Below are positions 22,960-32,528 of a stretch of DNA of 64,000 nt, piece by piece (within the stretch, counting starts at the first letter, position 1; every line of letters begins with the position of its first letter). The notes below the pieces were generated by a model that saw nothing but the letters and a program-made list of their open reading frames with translations, ran no database searches and had not been told where the DNA came from. Position numbers and translations under genes: made by a program. The stretch is from Apodemus sylvaticus (Eukaryota; Chordata; Mammalia; Rodentia; Muridae): positions 94,185,850 to 94,249,849 of the forward strand of contig NC_067473.1 in assembly GCF_947179515.1 (NCBI RefSeq). The letters are read 5' to 3'.

Positions 22960-25900
22960 TTAATAACCACTTATTAGTGAGTGCATACCATGATTCACCT
23001 TTTGAGTCTGGGTTACCTCACTTAGTATGATGTTCTCTAGCTCCATCCATTTGCCTAAGAATTTCATGAATTCATTGTTTCTAATGGCTGAATAGTACTC
23101 CATTGTGTAGATATACCACATTTTTTGTATCCACTCTTCTGTTGAGGGATACCTGGGTTCTTTCCAGCATCTGGCAATTATAAATAGGGCTGCTATGAAC
23201 ATAGTAGAGCATGTATCCTTATTACATGGTGGGGAATCCTCTGGGTATATGCCCAGGAGTGGTATAGCAGGATCTTCTGGAAGTGAGGTGCCCAGTTTTC
23301 GGAGGAACCGCCAGACTGCTTTCCAGAGTGGTTGTACCAATTTGCAACCCCACCAGCAGTGGAGGAGTGTTCCTCTTTCTCCGCACCCTCTCCAACACCT
23401 GCTGTCTCCTGAATTTTTAATCTTAGCCATTCTGACTGGTGTAAGATGAAATCTTAGGGTTGTTTTGATTTGCATTTCCCTAATGACTAATGAAGTGGAG
23501 CATTTTTTAAGATGCTTCTCCGCCATCCGAAGTTCTTCAGGTGAGAATTCTTTGTTTAACTCTGTACCCCATTTTTTAATAGGGTTGTTCGGTTTTCTGG
23601 AGTCTAACTTCTTGAGTTCTTTATATATATTGGATATTAGCCCTCTATCTGATGTAGGATTGGTGAAGATCTTTTCCCAATTTGTTGGTTGCCGATCTGT
23701 CCTCTTGATGGTGTCCTTTGCCTTACAGAAACTCTGTAACCTTATGAGGTCCCATTTGTCAATTCTTGCTCTTAGAGCATACGCTATTGGTGTTCTGTTC
23801 AGAAACTTTCTCCCTGTACCGATGTCCTCAAGGGTCTTCCCCAGTTTCTTTTCTATTAGCTTCAGAGTGTCTGGCTTTATGTGGAGGTCCTTGATCCATT
23901 TGGATTTGAGCTTAGTACAAGGAGACAAGGATGGATCAATTCGCATTCTTCTGCACGCTGACCTCCAGTTGAACCAGCACCATTTGTTGAAAAGGCTATC
24001 TTTTTTCCATTGGATGTTTTCAGCCTCTTTGTCCAGGATCAAGTGGCCATAGGTGTGTGGGTTCATTTCTGGATCTTCAATCCTGTTCCATTGATCCTCC
24101 TGCCTGTCACTGTACCAATACCATGCAGTTTTTAACACTATTGCTCTGTAGTATTGCTTGAGGTCAGGGATACTGATTCCCCCAGATTTTCTTTTGTTGC
24201 TGAGAATAGTTTTAGCTATCCTGGGTTTTTTGTTGTTCCAGATGAATTTGATAATTGCTCTTTCTAACTCTGTGAAGAATTGAGTTGGGATTTTGATGGG
24301 TATTGCATTGAATCTGTATAGTGCTTTAGGCAAAATGGCCATTTTAACTATATTGATTCTACCGATCCATGAGCATGGGAGGTTTTCCCATTTTTTGAGG
24401 TCTTCTTCCATTTCCTTCTTCAGAGTCTTGAAGTTCTTGCCATACAGATCTTTCGCATGTTTGGTAAGAGTCACCCCAAGATACTTTATACTGTTTGTGG
24501 CTATTGTGAAGGGGGTCATTTCCCTAATTTCTTTCTCAGCCTGCTTATCCTTTGAGTATAGGAAGGCCACTGATTTGCTTGAGTTGATTTTGTAACCTGC
24601 CACTTTGCTGAAGTTGTTTATCAGCTGTAGGAGCTCTCTAGTGGAGTTCTTTGGGTCACTTAGGTAGACGATCATGTCGTCTGCAAATAATGATAGTTTG
24701 ACTTCCTCCTTTCCAATTTGTATCCCTTTGACCTCCTTATGTTGTCGAATTGCCCGAGCTAGTACCTCAAGTACAATATTGAAAAGATAAGGAGAAAGGG
24801 GGCAGCCTTGTCTGGTCCCTGATTTCAGTGGGATTGCTTCAAGTTTCTCTCCGTTTAGTTTGATGCTGGCTACCGGTTTGCTGTATATTGCTTTTACTAT
24901 GTTTAGGTATGGGCCTTGAATTCCTGTTCTCTCCAAGACTTTAAACATGAAAGGATGCTGAATTTTGTCAAATGCTTTTTCAGCATCCAATGAAATGACC
25001 ATGTGGTTTTGTTCTTTGAGTTTGTTTATGTAGTGGATTGTATTGATGGATTTCCGTATATTGAACCAGCCCTGCATTCCCGGGATAAAGCCTACTTGAT
25101 CATGGTGGATGATCGTTTTGATGTGTTCTTGGATTCGGTTGGCAAGAATTTTGTTGAGTATTTTTGCATCGATGTTCATAAGGGAAATTGGTCTGAAGTT
25201 CTCTTTCTTTGTTGGATCTTTGTGTGGCTTTGGTATCAGCGTAATTGTGGCTTCGTAGAAGGAATTGGGTAGTGTTCCTTCTGTTTCTATTTTGTGGAAT
25301 AGTTTGAAGAGTATTGGTGTTAACTCTTCTTTGAAGGTCTGGTAGAATTCTGCACTGAAACCATCTGGTCCTGTGCTTTTTTTGGTTGGAAGACTTTCTA
25401 TGACTCCTTCTATTTCTTTAGGCTTTATGGGACTGTTTAGATGGTCTAGTTGGTCCTGATTTAATTTTGGTATTTGGTATCTGTCAAGGAAATTGTCCAT
25501 TTCCTCCAGATTCTCCAGTTGTGTTGAGTACAGGCTCTTGTAGTAGGATCTGATGATTTTTGGATTTCCTCAGTTTCCGTTGTTATGTCTCCCTTTTCAT
25601 TTCTAAGTTTGTTAATTTGGATACTTTCTCTGTGCCCTTTGGTCAGTCTGGCTAAGGGTTTATCTATCTTGTTGATTTTCTCAAAGAACCAGCTCCTAGT
25701 TTTGTTGATTTTTTGTATGGTTCTCTTTGTTTCTACTTGATTGATTTCGGCCCTGAGTTTGATGATTTCCTGCCTTCTACTCCTCCTGGGTGAAATAGCT
25801 TCTTTTTGTTCTAGGGCTTTCAGGTGTGTCATTAAGTTGGTAATGTATGCTCTCTCCATTTTCTTTTTGGAGGCACTCAGGGCTATGAGTTTTCCTCTTA

Positions 25901-26783
25901 GCACTGCTTTCATTGTGTCCCATAGATTTGGGTATGTTGTGTTTTCATTTTCATTGTGTTCTAAAAAGTCTTTAATTTCTTTCTTTATTTCTTCCTTGAC
26001 CAAGGTGTCATTGAGTAGAGTATTGTTCAATTTCCACGTGTATGTGGGTTTTCTGTTGTTTCTATTGCTATTGAAGACCACTTTTATTCCATAGTGATCA
26101 GATAGGAGGCATGGGATTAGTTCTATCTTTTTATATTTGTTGAGGTCTGTCTTGTGACCAATTATATGGTCGATTTTGGAGAAGGTACCATGAGGTGCTG
26201 AAAAAAAGGTATATTCTTTTGTTTTAGGATAGAATGTTCTATATATATCAGTTAAGTCTAATTGGTCCAAAGCTTCAATTAGTTTCATTGTGTCCTTGTT
26301 TAGTTTCTGTTTTCCTGATCGGTCCATTGAGGAAAGTGCAGTGTTGAAGTCACCCACAATTATTGTGTTAGGTGTAATGTGTGCTTTGAGTTTTAATAAA
26401 GTTTCTTTTATGAAAGAGGGTGCCCTTGCATTTGGAGCATAGATGTTCAGGATTGAGAGTTCTTCTTGTTGTATTTTTCCTTTGACCAGCAAGAAGTGTC
26501 CCTCAGAGTCTCTTTTGATGACTTTGGGTTGAAAGTCAATTTTATCTGATATTAAAATGGCTACTCCAGCTTGTTTCCTGAGACCATTTGCTTGTAAAAT
26601 TGTCTTCCAGCCTTTTACTCTAAGGTAGTGTTTGTCTTTGACCCTGAGGTGTGTTTCCTGTAAGCAGCAAAATGTAGGGTCCTGTTTACGTATCCAGTCA
26701 GTTAGTCTGTGTCTTTTTATTGGGGCATTGAGTCCATTGATGTTAAGAGATATTAAGGAATAGTGATTGTTACTTCCTATCAT
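22960..26783 (-). pseudogene. ORF2: L1-4 ORF2, broken by a single 1-nt deletion
   Basis: Two long overlapping frames, 25461-26783 (endonuclease side) and 22960-25500 (reverse transcriptase, C-terminus), would together make a standard ORF2 of about 1274 residues. The intact copy at 58237 has six T in GATTTTTTGG where this copy has five at about 25556-25561, so one base is lost and the protein shifts after EEIQK. All visible catalytic residues are present on either side: endonuclease N14, E43, D145, N147; FADD; the cysteine-rich end. No other disabling change is seen. Confidence 0.9.
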
Positions 26784-26842
26784 TTTTGACGTTATTTTTT
26801 AAATTTGATTGCTTAACTTCTTTTGGGTTTGATGAAAGGTTA

Positions 26843-28102
26843 CTATCTTGCTTTTTTCAGGGTGTAGTTTCCCTCCTTGTATTGGTGTTGTCCTCCTATT
26901 ATCCTTTTTAGGGCTGGGTTTGTGGATAGATATTGGGTGAACTTGGTTTTGTCGTGAAATATCTTAGTTTCTCCATCTATGGTGATTGAGAGTTTTGCTG
27001 GATATAGTAGTTTTGGTTGGCATTTGTGTTCTCTTAGAGTCTGCATGAGATCTGCCCAGGACCTTCTAGCCTTCATAGTCTCAGGTGAAAAGTCTGCTGT
27101 GATTCTGATAGGTCTTCCTTTATATGTTACTTGGCCTTTTTCTCTTACTGCCTTTAGTATTCTTTCTTTGTTTAGAACATTTGGTGTTTTGATTATTATG
27201 TGACGGGAAGTATTTCTGTTCTGGTCCAGTCTGTTTGGAGTTCTGTAGGCTTCTTGTATATTCATGGGCATCTCTCTCTTTAGGTTAGGGAAGTTTTCTT
27301 CCATAATTTTATTGAAGATATTTGCTGGCCCTTTAAGTTGTAAATCTTCACTCTCATCTATGCCTATAATCCTTAGGTTTGGTCTTCTCATTGTGTCCTG
27401 GATTTCCTGGATATTTTGGGTTACAAGCTTTTTGCACTTTGCATTTTCTTTAACTGTTGAGTCCATGGTTTCTATGGAATCTTCAGCATCTGAGATTCTT
27501 TCTTCTATCTCTTGTATTCTGTTGTTGATATTTGCATCTCTGTCCCCTGATTTCTTCCCAAGGCTTTCTATCTCCAAAGTTGTCTCCCTTTGAGTTTTCT
27601 TAGTTGTTTCTACTTCTGATTTTAGATCCTGGATGGTTTTGCTTAGCTCCTTCCCTTGCATGTTTGCGTTTTCCTGTAATTCTTTAAGAGATTTTTGTGT
27701 TTCCTCTTTCATGAGCTCAGCCTGTTGACCAAAGTTCTCCTGTATTTCTTTAAGAGATTTTTGTGTTTCGTCTTTCATGACCTCAGCCTGTTGAGCAAAG
27801 TTCTCCTGTATTTCTTTAAGTGTTTTTTGCATTTCCTCCTTGTTGGCTTTTGTATTCTCCTGGATTTCTTTCAATGATTTTTGTGTTTCCCTTGCAAGGG
27901 CTTCTAACTTTTGATCAATTTTCTCCTCAATGTCCTTCATGTGTTCCTGTACCAGCATCATGACCAGTGATTTTAAATCCAAATCTTGTTTTACTGGTGT
28001 GATGGGGTATCCAGGACTTGCTGGTAGAGGAGAATTTGGTTCAGATGTTGCCATATTGCCTTGATTTCTGTTAGTGACGTTTCTGCGTTTGCCTTTTGCC
28101 AT
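26843..28102 (-). CDS. ORF1: L1-4 ORF1 protein, intact (419 aa)
   Basis: An open frame from ATG at 28102 to a stop at 26843. It has a basic N-terminus (MAKGKRRN) and a long heptad coiled coil at about residues 45-235. The coil is built of a repeated unit of the type ETQKSLKEIQEN followed by FGQQAE or TKANKE. An RRM-like domain starts around LRIIGIDE, and a C-terminal domain ends at YTLKKAR. The protein is expected to trimerise through the coil and bind L1 RNA in cytoplasmic particles. It is four residues shorter than the L1-5 protein because KDIEEKIDQ replaces a longer KxIxKEIQExMDQ stretch (12 bp lost in frame at about 27927). The start matches those of L1-3 and L1-5. Intact, but its partner ORF2 is frameshifted. 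Confidence 0.92.
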   Translation of the reverse strand: MAKGKRRNVTNRNQGNMATSEPNSPLPASPGYPITPVKQDLDLKSLVMMLVQEHMKDIEEKIDQKLEALARETQKSLKEIQENTKANKEEMQKTLKEIQENFAQQAEVMKDETQKSLKEIQENFGQQAELMKEETQKSLKELQENANMQGKELSKTIQDLKSEVETTKKTQRETTLEIESLGKKSGDRDANINNRIQEIEERISDAEDSIETMDSTVKENAKCKKLVTQNIQEIQDTMRRPNLRIIGIDESEDLQLKGPANIFNKIMEENFPNLKREMPMNIQEAYRTPNRLDQNRNTSRHIIIKTPNVLNKERILKAVREKGQVTYKGRPIRITADFSPETMKARRSWADLMQTLREHKCQPKLLYPAKLSITIDGETKIFHDKTKFTQYLSTNPALKRIIGGQHQYKEGNYTLKKAR

Positions 28103-29313
28103 CTAGCTCTCACTGGTGTTACTTGGTCTTGTCAGTGCTGGACTCACCAGTGCAAGCTGCCCCTTCCCCGTTGGCCTCTGGTGCACAGCTTACACTCTGC
28201 ACTGCCTATAGACAGGGTGCTGTTGTCCAGGCTGTTCAGATCCCGAAGCAGGCACCTGAAGGCTCCCGCTGGGGCCCGCAGGATTTATTGGAGCACACCG
28301 ACTTCTCCCAGCTGGCCGCCCGGAAGCCCCCACTAGCCTCTTGAGGGACCTGGAGATGTGGCGGCCACCCAGGCTGATCTGAAGCGGAGAGAGTTGGGCT
28401 GGGGGCTTCTGCCTGAGGCCTTGCCCCAGATTGTGTCTGTGGACCAGGTGGAACCCGTGTGCACCCCCAGGGAGCTCCGAAGGTGAATGTTGCTGTGACC
28501 TCCCCTGTGCTCCGCTCACTCCGCTGGGCAGCCGATTTCCCCAACCGGGCTGGCGCACACTAGGTTAGCCTTGTCGCCTGGGCCCTGAGTCCAGGCAAAC
28601 GCCTGGGAGGCCAAGGTCCGAGCAAAGTTCCCCTAGGGCTATGTCTGTTATTTGGGTCCGCCAGGTGACCCGGATGGCGGGCGTGCGCGTCCGCGCTCCG
28701 CGAAAGCACCGGGAGAGTCTGTTGTGCTAATAACCTCCTGGGCTGGTTGACACACAGATGGCCCACCAAGCCGCCCAGTTCTTGGGGTCAGTCCTATGCC
28801 TTTTGGGGCCTAGACCCCCGTTTTGTTAGCCTCATGCTACGCTTGTTAGCAGTCTCTGCCCTCCCGAGCACTCTGGCTCCTGTAGGCAAAATGGCGGCGC
28901 GTGCACAGGCCTGGGCAAAAAAAAAAAAACTCCTGGCTGGGTTGGCGCCCCGATGGCCACTCGAACAGCCCAGGGCCTGGGTGCAGGCCAACGCCCGTCT
29001 GGCTCAGACCCCTGCGGTGTTGGGCCTAGGATTATGTTTGTGTACCTCAGTCTGACCGATCTCTGGAGCCCGGGATCAAGATGGCGGTGAGTCTCTCCTG
29101 ACTGGCGGGCAGCCGAGTTCTGAAGTGGCTTCCGTGCAGCGAAAGGCTCCGCAGAACCGCAGTTGCTTGCCGCCCGGCTGGTCAGCGAAGGTCAGTGGTC
29201 GTGGGCGCAGGGCCTAACTGGACCCTGTGTCGCCTTGGTTCCACCGCTGATGGCCCTTCAGCTGGAGCAGCCACTGCTACCGCCGCCGCGGCCGCCGCCG
29301 CCGCCCCAGAATC
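28103..29313 (-). promoter_or_regulatory. L1-4 5' UTR / internal promoter region
   Basis: GC-rich 1.2-kb leader with three ATGGCGG-type words in plus orientation (about 28673, 28889, 29079; the last reads CAAGATGGCGG, the YY1 consensus form) and a GCC-triplet tract at 29278-29308. Internal promoter activity is family knowledge; activity here is inferred. Confidence 0.7.
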
Positions 29314-29327
29314 TGAAGGAGGTTTCT
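29314..29327. repeat. Target-site duplication of L1-4, 5' side
   Basis: Second perfect copy of TGAAGGAGGTTTCT. Confidence 0.95.
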
Positions 29328-29579
29328 AAGGTAAGAAAACTTGTGCTATAATGAAGATTATGACATAGATGGAATGGGGTGGTCTAATGCCATGAAGCCC
29401 CCTGGGACTTATAATTCACTTGTTTTTTAAAAAGGAAATTTTAGAATGTAAAGAATTGTATGGATAACCCAACATAACCCAACATTTTAGTTGAAATACA
29501 TATCAAAAAGAAACCACAATGATTGTTTGGGAAGTGTGTCCTTAACTTTGTACTTCACTGTCTTAATTTTTGCTTCCAG

Positions 29580-29868
29580 CTGTAACATGATGACCTAAAT
29601 TCCAGACTCCTTGACTGTCAACTTTGGAGATCAAGCCTCTAACTCTTGTAGGTCTAGTCAGTAAATTGTACATAATTGAGGAAACCTTTATTTGCCTTGA
29701 TACTTGCACTGCAGCTCCTGATATACAAAGATTCCAACTGATTTTCTGGGGTACCAGAAACAAGCTTAATAGCAGTGGGTCAGACACAGATTTCACGCTC
29801 ATGATCAGAGGAGTAGAGCCTGAGGCTTTCAGCATTTGTCACTGCATGCAAGCTACACGTGTTCCTCC
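29580..29868 (+). pseudogene. Igkv: V-kappa pseudogene 1 (IGKV1/2-like), exon 2
   Basis: A degenerate V exon preceded by a splice acceptor (CTTCCAG, ending 29579). Readable framework words are MMT, QAS.SCRSSQ (conserved Cys23 at 29647-29649), a LIYKxSNxFSGVP-like stretch at about 29717-29755, SGSDTDFTLMIRGVEPEA at about 29775-29828 and CMQAT at 29843. These belong to the mouse IGKV1/IGKV2 (human IGKV2) type. Stops occur at codon 6 (TAA, 29596-29598) and in CDR1 (TAA after SSQ), and the CDR1-FR2 part has lost its frame. The recombination heptamer is not recognisable; a CAACGAAAA nonamer remnant lies near 29887. No leader exon was found, and L1-4 lies just upstream. It is a clear pseudogene; the subgroup is tentative. 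Confidence 0.85.
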
Positions 29869-30636
29869 TATGGTACTACAGGCATCAACGAAAATGTCCT
29901 TGATTCCTTGGTATAGAAGGTCCAGTGGGCAAATGTTATTTATCTGTGTCAGAGAGACAGATGTGCTAAGGAACTCCAGATTATTTCTTGCAGCTAGGGG
30001 CTTCAGAGTTTGAATGCCTTGGCTATACCTCAAGAGCCATGTATTTCTGGCATTATCTGCTGTAATAACAGTCAAACTCCCTCAGGAGAATGTTGAACAA
30101 GTACTCTCTTAGCAAACAGGAATGAAATTAGTAAAGGTGAGTGAAAACCCATTCTGATCTAACAGCTCATATCTGTCTTGTTATGAAACTATCCAGTAAA
30201 GAAGACAGGAAACTGAGACATATCCTTTGTTGCATTGCCTCATTTTTATGTAATTACTTCATTTATCACATTTTATGTTTTTGATTCAAATTCCATTTTA
30301 ATTATATAGATAATGGACATGCTACTGCACTTGTTTTCTATTTGTGTAAAGTATTCTTTGACTTGATTTTTATCTCTATTCAGATGTTGTCACATTTTGA
30401 ATTAATATTTTGTTCCATATTACACACACAGTTACAGACTGATAGGAACATACTTCTAGACTCTGGTTGTTTTGAATATTTTCCCTCCATTGTTCCTATT
30501 GGTTTGTGATTTGGTACTTTTATGTGTTGTTAAAATTTTAGTATTTTCTTCTATTATTATGTAAATTTAGTGAATTTAATGCAAACCTATTTTCAGATTA
30601 AATTACCTTACTTTAGTTTTTAGGAATTGCTTATTT
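29869..30636. other. V-gene 3' flank, no gene
   Basis: AT-rich spacer. 30300-30640 is the second copy of the block at 14450-14880. Nothing else is recognised. Confidence 0.5.
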
Positions 30637-31384
30637 TTCTTTTTTCTTTTTCTTTTTCTTTCTTTCTTTTTTAGATATTTTCTTTATTTACATTTCAAAT
30701 GTTATACTCTTTCCTCATTTCCACTCTGAAAATCCCATATCCCAAACTCACTCCCTCTGCTCATCAACCAACCCACTCACACTTCTCTGTCCTGGCATTC
30801 CCCTATTCTGGGACATCAAGCCTTCTCAGGAACAAGAGCCTCTCCTCCCTTTGATGTCCAACACGGCCATCCTCTGCTGCATATGCAGCTGGAGCCATGG
30901 ATCCCTCCATGTGAAGTCTCTGGTTGGTTGTTTAGTCCCTGGGAACCCAGTGGGTACTGGTTGGTTCATAGTGTTGTTCCTCCTATGGGGGTTCAAGCTC
31001 CTTCAGTTCTTTCTCTAGCTCCTCCTTTGGGGACTTTGTACTCAGTCCGATGGTTGGCTGAGAATATCCACCTCTGTATTTGTCAGGTACTGGCCGAGCC
31101 TCTCAGGAGACAGCTTTATCAGACTCCTGTCAGCAAACACTTGTTGGCATCCACAGTAGTGTCTGGGTAAGGAGATATCCTGGATGGCCTTTTGAATGTG
31201 GGGTCTTCAAGGAGGCAGAAAAAACAATGATCTGCCCTGTTGCACTGGGTATAGTAGGTCTCCTGGGAGGCCTCCACATTGTAGAGTCTGTTGCTCTGGG
31301 TACAGCATATCTCCTGGGCTTCAGCCTGTGGGTTCTGTTGTTCTGGGTGCAGCAGATCTCTTGGGTCTTCAGAGGGGCAGACAA
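30637..31384 (-). mobile_element. Old LINE-1 3' UTR joined to 5' UTR-like repeats, minus strand
   Basis: A T/CT-rich tail and TTATTTACATTTCAAATGTTA mark an L1 3' end, followed by a 3' UTR to about 31165. From 31200 to 31384 there are repeated units of the type CTCTGGGTACAGCATATCTCCTGGG, which are the reverse complement of the 5' UTR units seen at 38760-38900. So it is a composite of L1 pieces rather than one intact end. Confidence 0.65.
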
Positions 31385-31590
31385 GCGGATGATAAAAAGG
31401 CATGAGCTAATAGACTAGATAAGCAAATAGGATCCAGCATTTTGCTTCAGATAAAGCAAATATGACACACCTAAATAAGCAAGACACTACCTCAGAGTAA
31501 AAAGCCTGAAAAAAGTCTTCCAAGCAAATGGTCTCAATAAAAAAATCTAGACACTACCATCTTAATATCCAATAAAAACAGACTTTCAAC
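31385..31590 (+). mobile_element. Old LINE-1 ORF2 5' fragment, plus strand
   Basis: Matches the plus-strand ORF2 start region at 40205-40400 (GATAAGCAAA.AG.ATCCAGCATTTTG, CAATAAAAACAGACTTTCAAC). Its orientation is opposite to the adjoining 3' UTR, which suggests a 5' inversion (twin priming) or a later rearrangement. Confidence 0.65.
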
Positions 31591-31779
31591 CAAAAGGTAA
31601 GGAGCCCTCCCAAAAAACTGCAGCAGCTAGGACCCCCAAAGAGCCCCACAGAATAGAGACCAATCCTCTTTGCTTGAATACTATCCCCCTTCTGACCTGC
31701 TCTTTCTAATGGGGCAGATTTTCAGCATGGCTGCTCCTCTGAAGATCCCAGAGCCTGAAGGCCACCTATGAGATCTTCT
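31591..31779 (+). mobile_element. Old Lx-like LINE-1, start of 5' UTR (continues at 38751)
   Basis: Plus-strand L1 5' UTR sequence (CTCCTCTGAAGATCCCAGAGCCTGAAGGCC) that continues seamlessly at 38751 once L1-3 and one copy of its target-site duplication are removed. Confidence 0.7.
31765..31779. repeat. Target-site duplication of L1-3, 3' side
   Basis: CCTATGAGATCTTCT, a 15-bp perfect repeat of 38751-38765. It abuts a T-rich tract (31780-31820) that is the outer poly(A) tail of L1-3, not the L1 3' UTR itself. Confidence 0.95.
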
Positions 31780-31820
31780 TTTATCTTTTCTTTTTTTTTC
31801 TTTTCTTTTTTTTTTTTTTT

Positions 31821-32267
31821 GCAATTTAAACAATCAGATCTTTATTCAAATCTATTGCATAATGTCATGTCAGAGCAACTTGAAACTCTCTTAAACCTTT
31901 ATGAATACAATTATGTTTCTTTAATTCCTTCAAACAGTGTCTCCCCAGACTAGTAACTGAACATAGATTATCTGATCCCAGCTTTCTCTTTTATAGCTTA
32001 AACACATTCTCAGCTTGAATGCTTGGTTGTTTTTTATCTACCACTTCTTTATGAGTAAATTGTGGCGTGTGTATGTGTGTATACATGTGCATGCATGTAT
32101 GTGCATGTGTGCATGTGTGCATGTGTGTACATGTATGTGTACATGTGCATGTACATGTGTGTTTGTGTGCATGTATGTATATCTGTGTGTACAAGTGTAT
32201 GTGTGTGCATGTGTATGTATGTGTGCACATATTGTGTTTGTATAGTTGTGTGTTTAGCCCATTATTC
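31821..32267 (-). other. 3'-transduced flank of L1-3's source locus
   Basis: Non-L1 DNA lying inside the L1-3 target-site duplications, between the L1 A-tract and the outer A-tail. On the minus strand an AATAAA signal (plus TTTATT at 31841-31846) lies about 20 nt before the tail, the normal spacing for cleavage. So read-through of the weak L1 signal and use of a downstream signal explains the segment. It contains a TGTATG/TGCATG-rich microsatellite (32065-32245). Confidence 0.85.
32060..32250. repeat. TG/TGCATG-rich microsatellite
   Basis: Imperfect alternating purine-pyrimidine repeat (TGTGTATG, TGCATG, TACATG units) within the transduced segment. Confidence 0.9.
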
Positions 32268-32528
32268 TTTTTTTTTCTGAATTTTTTTATTCGATATAAA
32301 TTATTTACATTTCAAATGATTTCCCCTTTTCTAGCCCCCCCACTCCCCGAAAGTCCCGTAAGCCCCCTTCTCTTCCCCTGTCCTCCCACCCACCCCTTCC
32401 CACTTCCCTGTTCGGGTTTTGCCGAATACTGTTTCACTGAGTCTTTCCAGAACCAGGGGCCACTCCTCTTTTCTTCTTGTACCTTATTTGATGTGTGGAT
32501 TATGTTTTGGGTATTCCAGTTTTCTATG

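Larger units (their letters stand above)
22675..29313 (-). mobile_element. L1-4: full-length young LINE-1 with perfect 14-bp TSD
   Basis: Complete 6.64-kb element on the minus strand. The poly(A) tail (T run) is at 22675-22700, 3' UTR to 22959, ORF2 22960-26783, a 59-nt spacer, ORF1 26843-28102, and 5' UTR to 29313 ending in a GCC-triplet tract. The flanking duplications are perfect. It interrupts the region upstream of V-kappa pseudogene 1. After the element the flank (GCTATAATGAAGATTATGACATAG) resembles the leader introns of the two IGKV1-like genes at 47040 and 55750, so the insertion is probably in that intron. Confidence 0.96.

Noticed and set aside
29624..30013. 129-codon plus-strand frame containing V-kappa words
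   Set aside because: Only the part SGSDTDFTLMIRGVEPEA is V-kappa; the frame starts in a decayed FR1/CDR1 and runs past the V end, so it is a by-product of pseudogene 1.
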